Positions 34,152 through 43,693 are shown, counted from the stretch's first letter. The stretch is DNA of 64,000 nucleotides from DATKYQ01 sp964640665 (GCA_964640665.1 CAZXHT010000007.1:38599-102598); one strand, 5' to 3'. The notes: a model not told the origin generated them from the sequence alone. Program-made: numbers and translations.

Positions 34152-36632
34152 TTGAAGCAACCTGTGAAATTCGGCAAGTACTTCCTGCTCGAGAGAATAG
34201 CCATCGGCGGCATGGCCGAGGTCTTTAAGGCCAAGAGCTTCGGGGTGGAGGGTTTCGAAAAGCTGATCGCCATCAAACGCATTTTACCCAACATCGCCGA
34301 GGACGAAGACTTCATCACCATGTTCATCGACGAGGCCAAGATCGCCGTGCAGCTCAACCATGCCAACATCGCGCAGATCTTCGACCTGGGCAAAATCGAC
34401 GACAGCTTCTTCATCGCCCTGGAGTTCGTGCACGGCAAGGACGTGCGAACTATTTGGGAACGCCACAAGCGGCGCGGCCTGCGCATGCCAATCCCCATGT
34501 CCGCCTATGTTGTCTCCCGCATGTGCGAGGGTCTTGACTATGCCCATCGCAAGAAGGATGCCGCCGGCCGCGAACTGCATATCGTCCACCGGGACGTCAG
34601 CCCACAGAACATCTTGCTTTCCTACGAAGGCGAGGTGAAGATAATCGACTTCGGGATCGCCAAGGCCGCCAACAAGGCGTCCAAGACCCAGGCCGGCATC
34701 CTCAAGGGAAAATTCGGCTACATGAGCCCCGAGCAGGTACGCGGGTTGCCGCTCGACCACCGCTCCGATGTCTTTTCGGCGGGCATCATTCTCTACGAGC
34801 TTCTCACCGGTGAGCGCCTCTTCGTGGGAGAGAGCGACTTCTCCACCCTCGAAAAAGTGCGCAACGTCGAGATCTTGCCGCCGTCGACCTATAACCGCAA
34901 CATTCCAGACTCGTTGGAAAAAATCGTCCTGAAGGCGCTCTCCAAGGATCCTGACGATCGCTTCCAGATGGCCTATAACATGCAAGAGGATCTGCAACGT
35001 TTCTTGATCATCAACAAGTTGGGCTTCGCCCGCAAGGACTTGGCGTCCTACATGAAACGTGCCTTCAAATCCGACATCGAGCGCGAGTTGGAAAGGCACA
35101 AGCAATTTGAGAAGATCGCGACGGCCCCCGGCCCGGCCGTGGTCGAAGAACCCGAACTGCCCACAAACCGGATCAAACATTCCCCCGTGGCGATCGGAGA
35201 GATCCAGGCAACGCCGGTAGATGAAGATGATGAGGACGACGAGGTCGAAACCATCGTCTGGGACATGCGAGCCGGGCTTCCGGAAGAAGAACCCACCGAC
35301 CGCGGGGCAACCAAGGTTCCGCCCCTGCCGCCTCCACGCCCCACTGCCCCTGCCGGGACCGTTCGCCCGCCGCGACCGGCGGCGACGGCGGATGTGGATG
35401 ACGAGCAGGAGAAACAGAACAAGAGTACATCCGATATAGCCGAGGCAACCCTGAGCGAGTCAACTCCGGGCATGCATTCGCCGTTCTCATTGGATGACGA
35501 TCCCTTCCCCACCACCGAAGCCACGGTCTCGGAAGAACGCCCGATCACCAGGAAACGTTCACCGGCCAACACGATCATCATCGTCCTGGCCGTGCTAGCC
35601 GTCGGTCTGTTCACCTTCGCCGTCTTCAAATACCTTCAGCAGCAGGGGATGCTCGGCGGCAGCGCCAGTTTGTCCATCCAGAGCACGCCGCCAAACGCCC
35701 AGTTATGGTTGGATGGAAAATCGGTCCGCGGCCCGGTCGACGACATCAAACCGGGCATACATCTCCTCGAAGCCAAGGCCGACAACTACCATCCGTTCAA
35801 AGAAGAGATTAAGCTCGCCGCCGGTGAGAAAAAAAGCGTCGCCATCAGTCTGAAGTTCGTGCCGGCGGTGATAGAGTTCGACGTCACCCCGCCCGACAGC
35901 GTGGTCAAGATGGACGGTCAGCAGGTCGGTGACAGCAGCCCGGTCCGCCTGGAAGACGTCTTACCCGGCCTGGCCCACTCTTTTAGCTTCGAGCACAACA
36001 AGTTCAAGACGCAGACGAGCACATTCACGCTGAAGCCGCGTGAGAATCGCAGCGAGAAGATCGTCCTGGAAGAAAAGATCTTCGATCTGGACATCGATAC
36101 CGTTCCCAGCGGGGCACACTTGTCCATGGCAGGCAAACCCGCGGGCAAGACGCCGAAGATCATCAAGAACCTGAAAGCCACGCGGCAGTACCACCTGGAC
36201 ATCAATAAGCGCGGGTACAGTACGTGGTCCGGCACGATTATCTTCGACGGCCTCCCGACCAAAACCGTCAGACTGCCGTTGACCCCCTTGCAGGTAAAAC
36301 AGCCGCCCCCGCCGGCTCCGAAGAGCAAGTCGCGTTCCCCCGCCACGCCCACCGAGCACTCAGCCGCGCCGCACCGTAAAACTGTGAAATCACCAGCCAA
36401 GCGGGCGGCGAGCAACGTCGAATTGGGAACCTTGCGCCTCAACACCAGGCCGTGGAGCAAGGTATTCATCGACGGCAAGGACATCCACCAGAACACGCCC
36501 CTGCCTGCCTACAAGCTGCCGGCGGGAGCGCACACGGTCACCGTCAAGTTCAACGACGGTGGCGAGAAAACATTTTCGATCGATATCTTTCCCGGTCAGG
36601 TAACCAAGAAGATCGTCAAGAAAGAAGAATAG
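34152..36632 (+). CDS. Hanks-type Ser/Thr kinase with extracytoplasmic PEGA repeats
   Basis: 826 residues from a TTG with AGGG upstream. The kinase domain (about 5-280) is complete: glycine-rich IAIGGMAEVFKA, the VAIK-type lysine in LIAIKRIL, catalytic HRDVSPQNILL, DFGIAKA and MSPEQVRG. An acidic, Pro-rich linker follows, then one membrane helix (about 472-494) and at least four PEGA beta-domains (near 503-570, 576-640, 645-715 and 763-826; ASLSIQSTPPNAQLWLDG, GTLRLNTRPWSKVFIDG). It is a receptor kinase with periplasmic PEGA domains, convergent with three PEGA proteins. The ligand is unknown. Confidence 0.9.
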   Translation: MKQPVKFGKYFLLERIAIGGMAEVFKAKSFGVEGFEKLIAIKRILPNIAEDEDFITMFIDEAKIAVQLNHANIAQIFDLGKIDDSFFIALEFVHGKDVRTIWERHKRRGLRMPIPMSAYVVSRMCEGLDYAHRKKDAAGRELHIVHRDVSPQNILLSYEGEVKIIDFGIAKAANKASKTQAGILKGKFGYMSPEQVRGLPLDHRSDVFSAGIILYELLTGERLFVGESDFSTLEKVRNVEILPPSTYNRNIPDSLEKIVLKALSKDPDDRFQMAYNMQEDLQRFLIINKLGFARKDLASYMKRAFKSDIERELERHKQFEKIATAPGPAVVEEPELPTNRIKHSPVAIGEIQATPVDEDDEDDEVETIVWDMRAGLPEEEPTDRGATKVPPLPPPRPTAPAGTVRPPRPAATADVDDEQEKQNKSTSDIAEATLSESTPGMHSPFSLDDDPFPTTEATVSEERPITRKRSPANTIIIVLAVLAVGLFTFAVFKYLQQQGMLGGSASLSIQSTPPNAQLWLDGKSVRGPVDDIKPGIHLLEAKADNYHPFKEEIKLAAGEKKSVAISLKFVPAVIEFDVTPPDSVVKMDGQQVGDSSPVRLEDVLPGLAHSFSFEHNKFKTQTSTFTLKPRENRSEKIVLEEKIFDLDIDTVPSGAHLSMAGKPAGKTPKIIKNLKATRQYHLDINKRGYSTWSGTIIFDGLPTKTVRLPLTPLQVKQPPPPAPKSKSRSPATPTEHSAAPHRKTVKSPAKRAASNVELGTLRLNTRPWSKVFIDGKDIHQNTPLPAYKLPAGAHTVTVKFNDGGEKTFSIDIFPGQVTKKIVKKEE

Positions 36633-36639
36633 CACCCCA

Positions 36640-37917
36640 TCACCAGTTTTCCGTGCCGTCGCGGTCGTCCAAAGGGTCGCCGCTTTCGTTCTTGCGATCT
36701 TTCACCTGGTCTTCTTGATGGGCCCGGTTGTCCCGCGCCTTACGGGCGTTCTTGCTTTCGTCATGGTACCAGTCCTCGGTGCCCGACTGGCCGCTCAGTG
36801 GATCGCCTTCCTCGCGGAACTTCCTGAGTTTCTCCAGTCCCGCACGTATGAACTTGCGCCCGAAGTTGCGTACTTCTTCTTCCATGCCGTATCCGCCCAC
36901 GTCCATGGTGAGCTTGGCCTGATGCAAGATCCTCGCCTGGCTGAACTCGAACAGGTACCCCGCCAAGATCACTTCGTAGGAACCGTGCTTCAACTGGCAC
37001 AGCAATACCCAGTCCAGATCCAAGGTCTGTCCCAGCCTCAGCACCTCACCGCGCAATTCGGAGTCGGAAACCGCCCCCCCGGCCCGCTCGACGACGCGGG
37101 TGAAGCCGCCACCCGCCCCGCCGGCGGTCATCTTGATGTCCAGCGAAAGCAGGTTGCCGGCGTCCACCTTGACCACCTTGCCCCAGTTTTGAAAACCAGG
37201 CATCTTCACCACCAGCAGGTGGTTGCCGGCGACGAGCCCGTCGAGGCTATCCGGGGTGACTCCCTTGAGCCGGCCGTCCAGGTACAGGTTGCCGCCCGGG
37301 GGATCCGTCTTGATCGCCACGCTGCCGAGCGGATGCCCGGCCAGCGACGCCTTGACTTCATTGAAGAGGTTGATGACGAAACCCTGGTTTGCCGTTTTCG
37401 ACAGCTTCAGGTGCGGATCGAGCAGCAACGAGTCGAGAAAGGCCCTCTTTGATTGCTCTTTTTCTCCCAGCATGGCGTGCCCGACCGCGATCAGCATGAT
37501 GCTCTCCCTGTAGCGCGCCAGCGGTTCGATGAAGCCACCCATTTTCTCGAATGCCTGCCGTGCAAGCGTGGCCTGCTTGACCACTGTTCCGTATTCCATC
37601 TCGAGCAGGGCAAGCTTTGCCGCCTTCATTGCGCCGCGGGCCGTGTCGAGGAACTTTTTGATCTTCGAAGGCGGCTTGGCCTGTAGCTTGCTGGTCAAAT
37701 CGAGCACCTGGATCTTGGGAGTTTCCCGCATCACCTTCCTGAGAATTTGATTCATTGTTGCAGCCTGGTGAGCGAGATCATCCGCCATCCCGACGACGAA
37801 CACCTGCGTGCGATTGCGCTTTACAGCCTTGGCATAAACCGCTACCGAGAGCGCCAGAACCGAGCCCGCGACCAGCAGACACGTCTTGGCCGAAAAACCT
37901 GTGTCGGGGTGAGACAT
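36640..37917 (-). CDS. PEGA protein 3 of the tandem cluster
   Basis: About 425 residues from ATG 37917 after GGAGGAGG (alternative 37929). A signal or membrane segment (LVAGSVLALSVAVYA) is followed by an alpha-helical region, a PEGA domain near 200-270 (GSVAIKTDPPGGNLYLDGRLKGVTPDSL) and a C-terminal helical part ending in a charged tail with the repeated pattern GDPLS.. GTEDWYHDESKN. It ends 4 bases from the kinase stop, convergent. Third of three tandem paralogues; probably exported. Confidence 0.7.
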   Translation of the reverse strand: MSHPDTGFSAKTCLLVAGSVLALSVAVYAKAVKRNRTQVFVVGMADDLAHQAATMNQILRKVMRETPKIQVLDLTSKLQAKPPSKIKKFLDTARGAMKAAKLALLEMEYGTVVKQATLARQAFEKMGGFIEPLARYRESIMLIAVGHAMLGEKEQSKRAFLDSLLLDPHLKLSKTANQGFVINLFNEVKASLAGHPLGSVAIKTDPPGGNLYLDGRLKGVTPDSLDGLVAGNHLLVVKMPGFQNWGKVVKVDAGNLLSLDIKMTAGGAGGGFTRVVERAGGAVSDSELRGEVLRLGQTLDLDWVLLCQLKHGSYEVILAGYLFEFSQARILHQAKLTMDVGGYGMEEEVRNFGRKFIRAGLEKLRKFREEGDPLSGQSGTEDWYHDESKNARKARDNRAHQEDQVKDRKNESGDPLDDRDGTENW

Positions 37918-37932
37918 GGCCTCCTCCAAAGC

Positions 37933-39285
37933 TCAGAATATAAACTCGATGGCTCCTTCATCGGGCTGCATCAGGTACCAAACCAGCACCGCCGTCCCGC
38001 CGGCCACGGCCAGTCCGCCGCCCACGATGGTCCAGAACCACCATTTCTCATAAAAAGCAGCCGCCGGTGGGGCATAGGGAATGCAGCGCCCGGAAGCCAT
38101 ATCGCATACTTCGCCGGTCGTGCAATCGGAACCCGAGTTGCATCGCGAAACCCCAACCGCAAGGTGCTGCTTCTTACTTCCGGATTCGGCCTCGGGCAGC
38201 TTCACCTTGCGATACAGCGACGAGAAAAACGCGTCGCTGCGGGCCAGGAAGTTGCTGCTGGTCAGGCTGAGGGTAGCCGTCCGGTACTGTAGCTTCTTGG
38301 GCGGTTCCATCTGGGCCAGGACGGCCTCCGCGGTCACCTCGTCGCCGCGCTGCCTGACCTTCACCACCAGCACCTTTTCCACACGGGTCCAGGCGCCGAA
38401 TTCGAGCACGCCTTTCTCCGGCGGATCCTCGTCGAGGTCGGTCATCAAGGCCTTCATCTTTCCCTTGAAGGTCGAAGCTTGGGGAGCCGGTTGCAGGTTG
38501 GCTTCGGCCGTTTCCTCATGGGTGGCGTAGAAATCCACCAGCTGTCCCCAGTGCAAGTAGCCATCCTTCTCCAGCCGCATGAAATGGGAGCCTTCGGGGA
38601 TCTTCACCAGGGTCAACGGGCTAATTCCCTTGAAGACCCCGTTCAGGTAAACCTCTGCCGCGGTCGGCGTGCTCTGAATCAGAAGCGTCCCGGTCGGCGC
38701 CGAGGCCACTTCCTCCTTGACCCGGTTGAATATCTCGATCATCGACGGAGGAAATGCCTTGGTGTCGAGCTTCTTGCGCTTGTCAAACATGGCCACCGTG
38801 CGGAACTTCTCGGTGCCCTGCTCGTTGTCACCCGAGAGAATATACGCCGCCCCGAGATAGAGCAGGCATTCCAAGTACTCCTTGCCGTCACCCAGCCTGC
38901 CGGCGGATTTCTTGAACTGCTCGACAGCCTTGTCCAGGGCATCGATCGCCTCGTCCAATTCCAGGTTGTCGTACTGGTCTTTGCCGTTTTTGAGAAACTC
39001 GAGAGCCTTGGCGCGGGCGGCCAAGCGGGGATCGCTCGCTCCCTCGTTGAGAAAGGCCCGTATGTCAACCAGTTCGAATTCCTGGGCCCGGGAGAAGTTT
39101 TCCCTGACCAGGTGGTTGAGCATCGAGGCCGCCTTCTCGGAAAACTTGTCCATGGGCAGGCTGACACAGGCTGTCGGCGCGCCCGCCGCAGCCGCCGTGC
39201 TCCAGACAAGTGGAGCCATCAGGCAGGCGGCCAGCAGGGCCATTGTCATGTAAAGTGCGCCTGGCTCTTTCGGCAGCGTTCTCAT
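37933..39285 (-). CDS. PEGA protein 2 of the tandem cluster
   Basis: About 450 residues from ATG 39285. A signal peptide (MTMALLAACLMAPLVWSTAAA) is followed by a helical TPR-like region (NLELDEAIDALDKAVEQF), a PEGA domain (about 220-290; GTLLIQSTPTAAEVYLNGVFKG) and a Cys-rich stretch CNSGSDCTTGEVCD. One C-terminal membrane helix (KWWFWTIVGGGLAVAGGTAVLVWYL) is present, so the protein is anchored at both ends or by the C-terminal helix. Same layout as protein 1. Confidence 0.7.
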   Translation of the reverse strand: MRTLPKEPGALYMTMALLAACLMAPLVWSTAAAAGAPTACVSLPMDKFSEKAASMLNHLVRENFSRAQEFELVDIRAFLNEGASDPRLAARAKALEFLKNGKDQYDNLELDEAIDALDKAVEQFKKSAGRLGDGKEYLECLLYLGAAYILSGDNEQGTEKFRTVAMFDKRKKLDTKAFPPSMIEIFNRVKEEVASAPTGTLLIQSTPTAAEVYLNGVFKGISPLTLVKIPEGSHFMRLEKDGYLHWGQLVDFYATHEETAEANLQPAPQASTFKGKMKALMTDLDEDPPEKGVLEFGAWTRVEKVLVVKVRQRGDEVTAEAVLAQMEPPKKLQYRTATLSLTSSNFLARSDAFFSSLYRKVKLPEAESGSKKQHLAVGVSRCNSGSDCTTGEVCDMASGRCIPYAPPAAAFYEKWWFWTIVGGGLAVAGGTAVLVWYLMQPDEGAIEFIF

Positions 39286-39309
39286 CCAACTCACCTTCCT
39301 TTTCCAGGG

Positions 39310-40614
39310 CTATCCGCCAAACTGCAACAAGATCTGGCTCTGCGGCTCAGAGCCGCGCGGCAATAGAACCGCCAGTAAGATCGCCAGCGTCGCCGCGCCC
39401 ACACCCAGCGAAGTCCATAACCACCAGGTCTTGTAGACCGGCGTGGGCTGCTCGAAGCGCTCCTCGTCCTTCAGGCGCAAGACGTCGCCTTCACCGACGA
39501 GAACCGGCGTTGATTCTAACACATTCGAACGGTTCTTGATAAGCGTAGAGAACAGTGAGTCCACGATCCGGTTGCAATCCTGCGAGTCGGGCCGGAAAAC
39601 GCCGTCCTCGACTCCCAACAACATACCGCTTTCGACCGCGTACAGACGCAGGCTGACGAAGACCTGCTGTCCGCTTTGGGTCAGCCGGCCGAGGGCCACG
39701 ATTTTCAGGCCGGCCGCGGCGAGGATGCGGAGCAGGTTGCCACCCAGCCGCTTCGCGTTTTCCATGCCTGACGTGAAACGGGCCACATCCTGGGTCAGCT
39801 CCTCACCGCCGGGAAGATCGAGCAAGCGGCAACGCTGCATACTTTCCTGTCCCACCTCAACGCCAACTCTTCCTTGCCAGGTTTCGTATCCCATCTTGCG
39901 AACCACGACCAGGTGCCATCCGGCCGCCAGCTTCTCGAGCGTGCATGGCGTCACCCCCCTGAAGAGACCGTCGACGTAGATTCTGGCTTGGCCCGGGATC
40001 GAGAACAGCGCAAGCGTTCCATGCGGACCACCGACCACCATGCGCCTGACGCTCTCGAATATCCTCGCCATGCTGGGCGGAAAAACCGATTTATCAAGTT
40101 GCACTCTCCTGTCGTGCACCAGCAGACGGCGAAAAGCCTCTTGTCCCTGTTGCAACTCCCCCGAGAGAATCTGAGCCGCCCCCAGGTAAGTCAGCGAGGT
40201 TACGTAGCCTCGGCGGGTATCGCCTTCGACCTCTGCCGGCACGCTCTCGAACAACCCAGCGGCCTGGTCCAGTTCGTCCACCGCCCTGGCCAATTCGAGG
40301 TTTTCGTAATCGGCAAGCCCCCGCCCGAGCGCGGCATGGGCCTTTGCAAAATCCGGCGAGGGGCGTGTCTCGCCCGTGCCGCGCAAGATGTCGTCCGCAT
40401 CGAGAACGACAAACTCCTCCTGGCGCCGAAATCTCTCCAGTCCCAGGTGCTCGACGACGCCCACCGCTCCGCGGCTGAAGACATCCTGGGCCGAGATCAG
40501 CAGCGTAACCTTCGCGGGCGGCCTCGAGTCGTCCGCCCCGGCCGAAACCGCGAGCATCAACACGGCAAGTGAAATCACCGAAACCGGGGGAGTTCTTTTC
40601 AGGCAGCCAAACAT
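39310..40614 (-). CDS. PEGA protein 1 of the tandem cluster
   Basis: About 434 residues from ATG 40614 (weak ribosome binding site; other starts up to 40644). Signal peptide, helical repeat region with NLELARAVDELDQAAGLF, a PEGA domain (ARIYVDGLFRGVTPCTL) and a C-terminal helix TWWLWTSLGVGAATLAILLAVLL. Aligned segments such as FPPSMARIFESVRRMV and FPPSMIEIFNRVKEEV show it is a paralogue of protein 2. It is the first of the three genes, divergent from BRCT. Confidence 0.7.
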   Translation of the reverse strand: MFGCLKRTPPVSVISLAVLMLAVSAGADDSRPPAKVTLLISAQDVFSRGAVGVVEHLGLERFRRQEEFVVLDADDILRGTGETRPSPDFAKAHAALGRGLADYENLELARAVDELDQAAGLFESVPAEVEGDTRRGYVTSLTYLGAAQILSGELQQGQEAFRRLLVHDRRVQLDKSVFPPSMARIFESVRRMVVGGPHGTLALFSIPGQARIYVDGLFRGVTPCTLEKLAAGWHLVVVRKMGYETWQGRVGVEVGQESMQRCRLLDLPGGEELTQDVARFTSGMENAKRLGGNLLRILAAAGLKIVALGRLTQSGQQVFVSLRLYAVESGMLLGVEDGVFRPDSQDCNRIVDSLFSTLIKNRSNVLESTPVLVGEGDVLRLKDEERFEQPTPVYKTWWLWTSLGVGAATLAILLAVLLPRGSEPQSQILLQFGG

Positions 40615-40672
40615 GGTCGGGTGACATGTTTTCCCACCAGTCACCCGAAGTCAAGCTTGCACCTCATCCAAA

Positions 40673-40729
40673 ATCTTGTGACACCAAGATCTTGTGACAT
40701 TGACGTTTTTTAACGAGCTGTTGTAAAAT
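40673..40729 (+). promoter_or_regulatory. BRCT-gene promoter with direct repeats
   Basis: TTGACG (40700-40705), 18 bases, TAAAAT (40724-40729). Two copies of ATCTTGTGACA (40673-40683 and 40689-40699), spaced 16 bp, end immediately before the -35. They look like a pair of regulator sites. Confidence 0.5.
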
Positions 40730-40747
40730 ACTGAATGGAGGTGCGAA

Positions 40748-41074
40748 ATGGGTTTGATCCCCGACGGTACAAGTTTTCTCTTCGTGGGCAAGTTATCTTC
40801 CATGACTCGCGAGCAGGCTCGCGCGATCGTGGAGTCACAAGGCGGCTCATGCCCGTCGGGCCTGAGCCACAATCTCGACTACCTGGTTGTCGGGGACGAA
40901 AATTCTCCGTTCTACGGCGGGTACAAGAAACCCAAGCAGATGAAAGCCGAAGCCATGATCGAAGCCGGAGCACGCATCGCCATTATAAGCGAGCGTGATT
41001 TCCTGAACCTCATGGGTGAAAAATCGGCGGATCATGCATTCAGCGATCTGATCCACTCGTCCACCAGCGGATAG
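40748..41074 (+). CDS. Stand-alone BRCT-domain protein
   Basis: 108 residues; GGAGGTGCGAA precedes ATG 40748. The BRCT pattern is complete: FLFVGKLSSMTREQARAIVESQGG, HNLDYLVVGD, KAEAMIEAGARIAIISERDFLNLM. It resembles the C-terminal BRCT of NAD-dependent DNA ligase but is a separate gene. BRCT domains bind DNA ends, phosphopeptides or partner proteins, so a DNA-transaction role is plausible. Promoter has a repeated 11-mer. Confidence 0.8.
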   Translation: MGLIPDGTSFLFVGKLSSMTREQARAIVESQGGSCPSGLSHNLDYLVVGDENSPFYGGYKKPKQMKAEAMIEAGARIAIISERDFLNLMGEKSADHAFSDLIHSSTSG

Positions 41075-41168
41075 ACCGGCTTGCCTCCGAGCTTCCTCTC
41101 CGGGTTCCGATTGTAGCACGCCGGAGCAAGGGCGGGCCAATTTGCAAAACAAAATTCCTGACGCTAGC

Positions 41169-41840
41169 ATGCAAATCGTGAACGCACACATCACACGCAA
41201 TGCGGCCGCGATCGTCGGCTCGCTTCCCGAAAACGTCAGCCTGGTGGCCGCCGCCAAGACCCGCACTCCCGATCAGATTAAAGCGGCCATGGAGGGAGGG
41301 GTAACCGTCTTCGGTCACAACTACATCCAGGAAGCCGAGCGCAGCATCGCGTCGGTCGGCCGCGGGGCGGTCGCCTGGCACATGATCGGACACCTGCAGC
41401 GCAACAAGGCGGCCAAGGCCGCGGCTCTTTTCGACATGGTCGAGAGCGTCGACTCCGTCAGGCTGGGCATGGCCCTCAACCGGGCCTGCGCGGGGGCGGG
41501 TAAAGTCATGCCCGTATTGATCGAAGTCAACAGCGCCGTCGAGCACAGCAAGAGCGGCGCGCTGCCGGACGAGGTCGAGGACATCGCCCGCGAGCTGGCC
41601 GGGCTCGATCACATCCGCCTCGAGGGCCTGATGACGCTGGGGCTTTTTTCTCCCGATCCCGAACAGAGCCGCCCCTGCTTCCGGCTGACGCGCGAGTTGT
41701 TCGAGCGTCTTTCCACGGCCGGCCCGCCGGGCGTCAACATGCGCCGGCTGTCGATGGGCATGAGCGATTCCTACCGGGTAGCCATCGAGGAAGGCGCAAC
41801 CATGGTGCGCATCGGAACGGCTATCTTCGGCCCGAGGTGA
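41169..41840 (+). CDS. yggS: YggS/PROSC-family PLP-binding protein
   Basis: 223 residues from ATG 41169; a TTG at 41142 is an alternative and neither has a clear ribosome binding site. Single-domain alanine-racemase-like barrel with the PLP lysine in VAAAKTRTPDQI (Lys30) and the family segments FGHNYIQEA, WHMIGHLQRNKA, LIEVNSA, LEGLMTLG and LSMGMSDSYRVAIEEGATMVRIGTAIFG. It binds PLP and helps PLP homeostasis; it has no known catalysis. Followed closely by the PAP2 gene. Confidence 0.9.
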   Translation: MQIVNAHITRNAAAIVGSLPENVSLVAAAKTRTPDQIKAAMEGGVTVFGHNYIQEAERSIASVGRGAVAWHMIGHLQRNKAAKAAALFDMVESVDSVRLGMALNRACAGAGKVMPVLIEVNSAVEHSKSGALPDEVEDIARELAGLDHIRLEGLMTLGLFSPDPEQSRPCFRLTRELFERLSTAGPPGVNMRRLSMGMSDSYRVAIEEGATMVRIGTAIFGPR

Positions 41841-41843
41841 AGC

Positions 41844-42590
41844 ATGGATACGGCCGTGCAAGCGGGCGGCGGCCGGCAGCGGTCGCCGCGTATTTTCCGG
41901 TTCGCCCTCGCGGCCGGATTCATCTCGTGGGTGGCGCTGTTGATCTTATCTTCGACCTGGGACCTGCGCTTTTCGCTGAATGTAGCGGACGCCTCTGCCT
42001 TCTATGGCAAGCTGGTCTCCCGCTTCGGCGAGATGCCCGCCTGGCTGGCAGTCGCAGCCTGTGTTTTCGTTCTTGTCAGAGGCCGAAAGGAAGGCTCGCG
42101 CCTGCGCCGATACAGGCCACTGGCCGCAGCCGTCCTGATAGTGGCCTTGGCCGAGCCGCTTCTGGTCACCCAGTCGCTCAAGTTTTTATGGGGCCGGGTG
42201 CGCCCGCGCAACCTGGGCCCGGGTCTTTCGGCCTACACGCCCTTCTACCTGCCGGCCGGCCCCGGGGCCGGAGAGTCGTTTCCTTCGGGACATGTTGCCA
42301 TGGCCTTTTCGGTTGCGCCGCTGGCCTTCTACGCCGTCCGCTACATGGGCCGCGCCCGTGGGCTTGTCATATGGATATTCGTGCTGGCATACGGTCTGGC
42401 CGTCGCCTGGGGTCGCATCCTGGCCGGCGCCCATTTCCCGAGCGACTGCATCTTCTCGGCCGGATTGACGCTGCTTGTGGCCGCCGTCGTAAGCGCCACG
42501 GCCTTTCGTGAGCCAACAGATTCCCGGCGTTCCTCGTCGTTGACAAGCCGGACCGTCGATGGGATGCTGCCGGCGAATGACACTGATTAG
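41844..42590 (+). CDS. PAP2-family membrane phosphatase
   Basis: 248 residues; GAGGTGAAGC precedes ATG 41844, three bases after the yggS stop. Five to six membrane helices. The three phosphatase motifs are present: KFLWGRVRPR, FPSGH and GRILAGAHFPSD. Likely substrates are undecaprenyl pyrophosphate or phosphatidyl phosphates. The C-terminus is hydrophilic and Ser-rich. Confidence 0.85.
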   Translation: MDTAVQAGGGRQRSPRIFRFALAAGFISWVALLILSSTWDLRFSLNVADASAFYGKLVSRFGEMPAWLAVAACVFVLVRGRKEGSRLRRYRPLAAAVLIVALAEPLLVTQSLKFLWGRVRPRNLGPGLSAYTPFYLPAGPGAGESFPSGHVAMAFSVAPLAFYAVRYMGRARGLVIWIFVLAYGLAVAWGRILAGAHFPSDCIFSAGLTLLVAAVVSATAFREPTDSRRSSSLTSRTVDGMLPANDTD

Positions 42591-42601
42591 GCCAGCATAA
42601 C

Positions 42602-42640
42602 GTGGCACTAACGAATCAAAAAACGATTCGTAAATGCCAC
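42602..42640. terminator. Strong hairpin between PAP2 and threonine dehydrogenase genes
   Basis: GTGGCA (42602-42607) pairs with TGCCAC (42635-42640), and ACGAATC (42611-42617) with GATTCGT (42625-42631), closing on AAAAAAC. No U tract follows on the plus strand, so termination is possible but unproven. Confidence 0.4.
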
Positions 42641-42730
42641 TAACAATCAACAAACAGGCTGAAGGTGTCATTCCAGTACCGTCAATAGTCCCAGCGCCGG
42701 ACGGCGGGCTGGGCGTGGAGGTCCGGGGCG

Positions 42731-43693
42731 ATGAAGCGTATTGTGGTGACCGGTGCGGTCGGGCAGATCGGATCCGAGCTGACCATGGCGCTCAGGGAGC
42801 GCTTAGGCGGCGATAACGTGGTCGCCTGCGGGCGAAAGACGCAGCCCGGCAAAGAGCTGCGCGACTCGGGCCCGTTCGAGTTCGCCGACTGCACCGATCG
42901 CGCAAAGCTCGACGGGGTGATCGCCAAATACCGCGTGGACACCATCTACCACCTGGCCGCGCTGCTGTCCGCGGTGGCCGAGGCCAATCCGCAGCTGGCC
43001 TGGGACGTCAACATCAACGGGCTGTACAACGTCCTAGAGATCGCCCGCGAGCGCAATTGCGCGGTGTTCACCCCCAGCTCGATCGGCGCCTTCGGCCTCT
43101 CCACCCCCCTGGACAACACCCCCCAGGACACCATCCAGCGGCCCAACACCATGTACGGGGTGACCAAGGTGGCCGGCGAGCTGCTGTGCGACTACTACCA
43201 CAAGCGCTTCGGGGTCGACACCCGCGGGGTCCGCTACCCGGGCATCATCTCCAACGTCACACTGCCCGGCGGTGGCACCACCGACTACGCGGTGGCGATC
43301 TACTACGAGGCCATCAAGAACAAGCACTACACCTGCTACCTGAAGGAAGGCACTCACCTGGACATGATGTACATGCCCGACGCCATCAAAGCGGCCATCG
43401 ACATCATGGAAGCCGACCCGGATAAGCTCGATCACCGCAACGCCTTCAACGTCACCGCCATGAGCTTGGCGCCCGAGCACATCTGCGCAGAGATCCAGAA
43501 GCACATCCCCGATCTCACCATGGACTACGAGATAGACCCCGTCCGCCAGGCCATCGCCGAGTCCTGGCCCAACAAGATGAACGACTCCCGCGCCGCCGCC
43601 GAGTGGGGCTGGAAGCCCGAGTACAACCTGCCGAAGATGACCGAGGACATGCTCCGCGTCCTCGGCGAACGCCATCAGCGGGGGGAACTCTAG
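42731..43693 (+). CDS. L-threonine 3-dehydrogenase, SDR (epimerase-like) type
   Basis: 320 residues; GGAGG upstream of ATG 42731. Rossmann GAVGQIGSEL for NAD, then DTIYHLAALLSAVAEANP and the catalytic pair Tyr142/Lys146 in YGVTK. The whole-protein pattern (GLYNVLEIAR, RYPGIISNVTLPGGGTTDYAVAIYYEAI, the WGWKPEYNL ending) is that of the extended-SDR threonine dehydrogenases that make 2-amino-3-ketobutyrate. No 2-amino-3-ketobutyrate CoA ligase gene is adjacent. Third positions are unusually rich in G/C. Confidence 0.82.
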   Translation: MKRIVVTGAVGQIGSELTMALRERLGGDNVVACGRKTQPGKELRDSGPFEFADCTDRAKLDGVIAKYRVDTIYHLAALLSAVAEANPQLAWDVNINGLYNVLEIARERNCAVFTPSSIGAFGLSTPLDNTPQDTIQRPNTMYGVTKVAGELLCDYYHKRFGVDTRGVRYPGIISNVTLPGGGTTDYAVAIYYEAIKNKHYTCYLKEGTHLDMMYMPDAIKAAIDIMEADPDKLDHRNAFNVTAMSLAPEHICAEIQKHIPDLTMDYEIDPVRQAIAESWPNKMNDSRAAAEWGWKPEYNLPKMTEDMLRVLGERHQRGEL

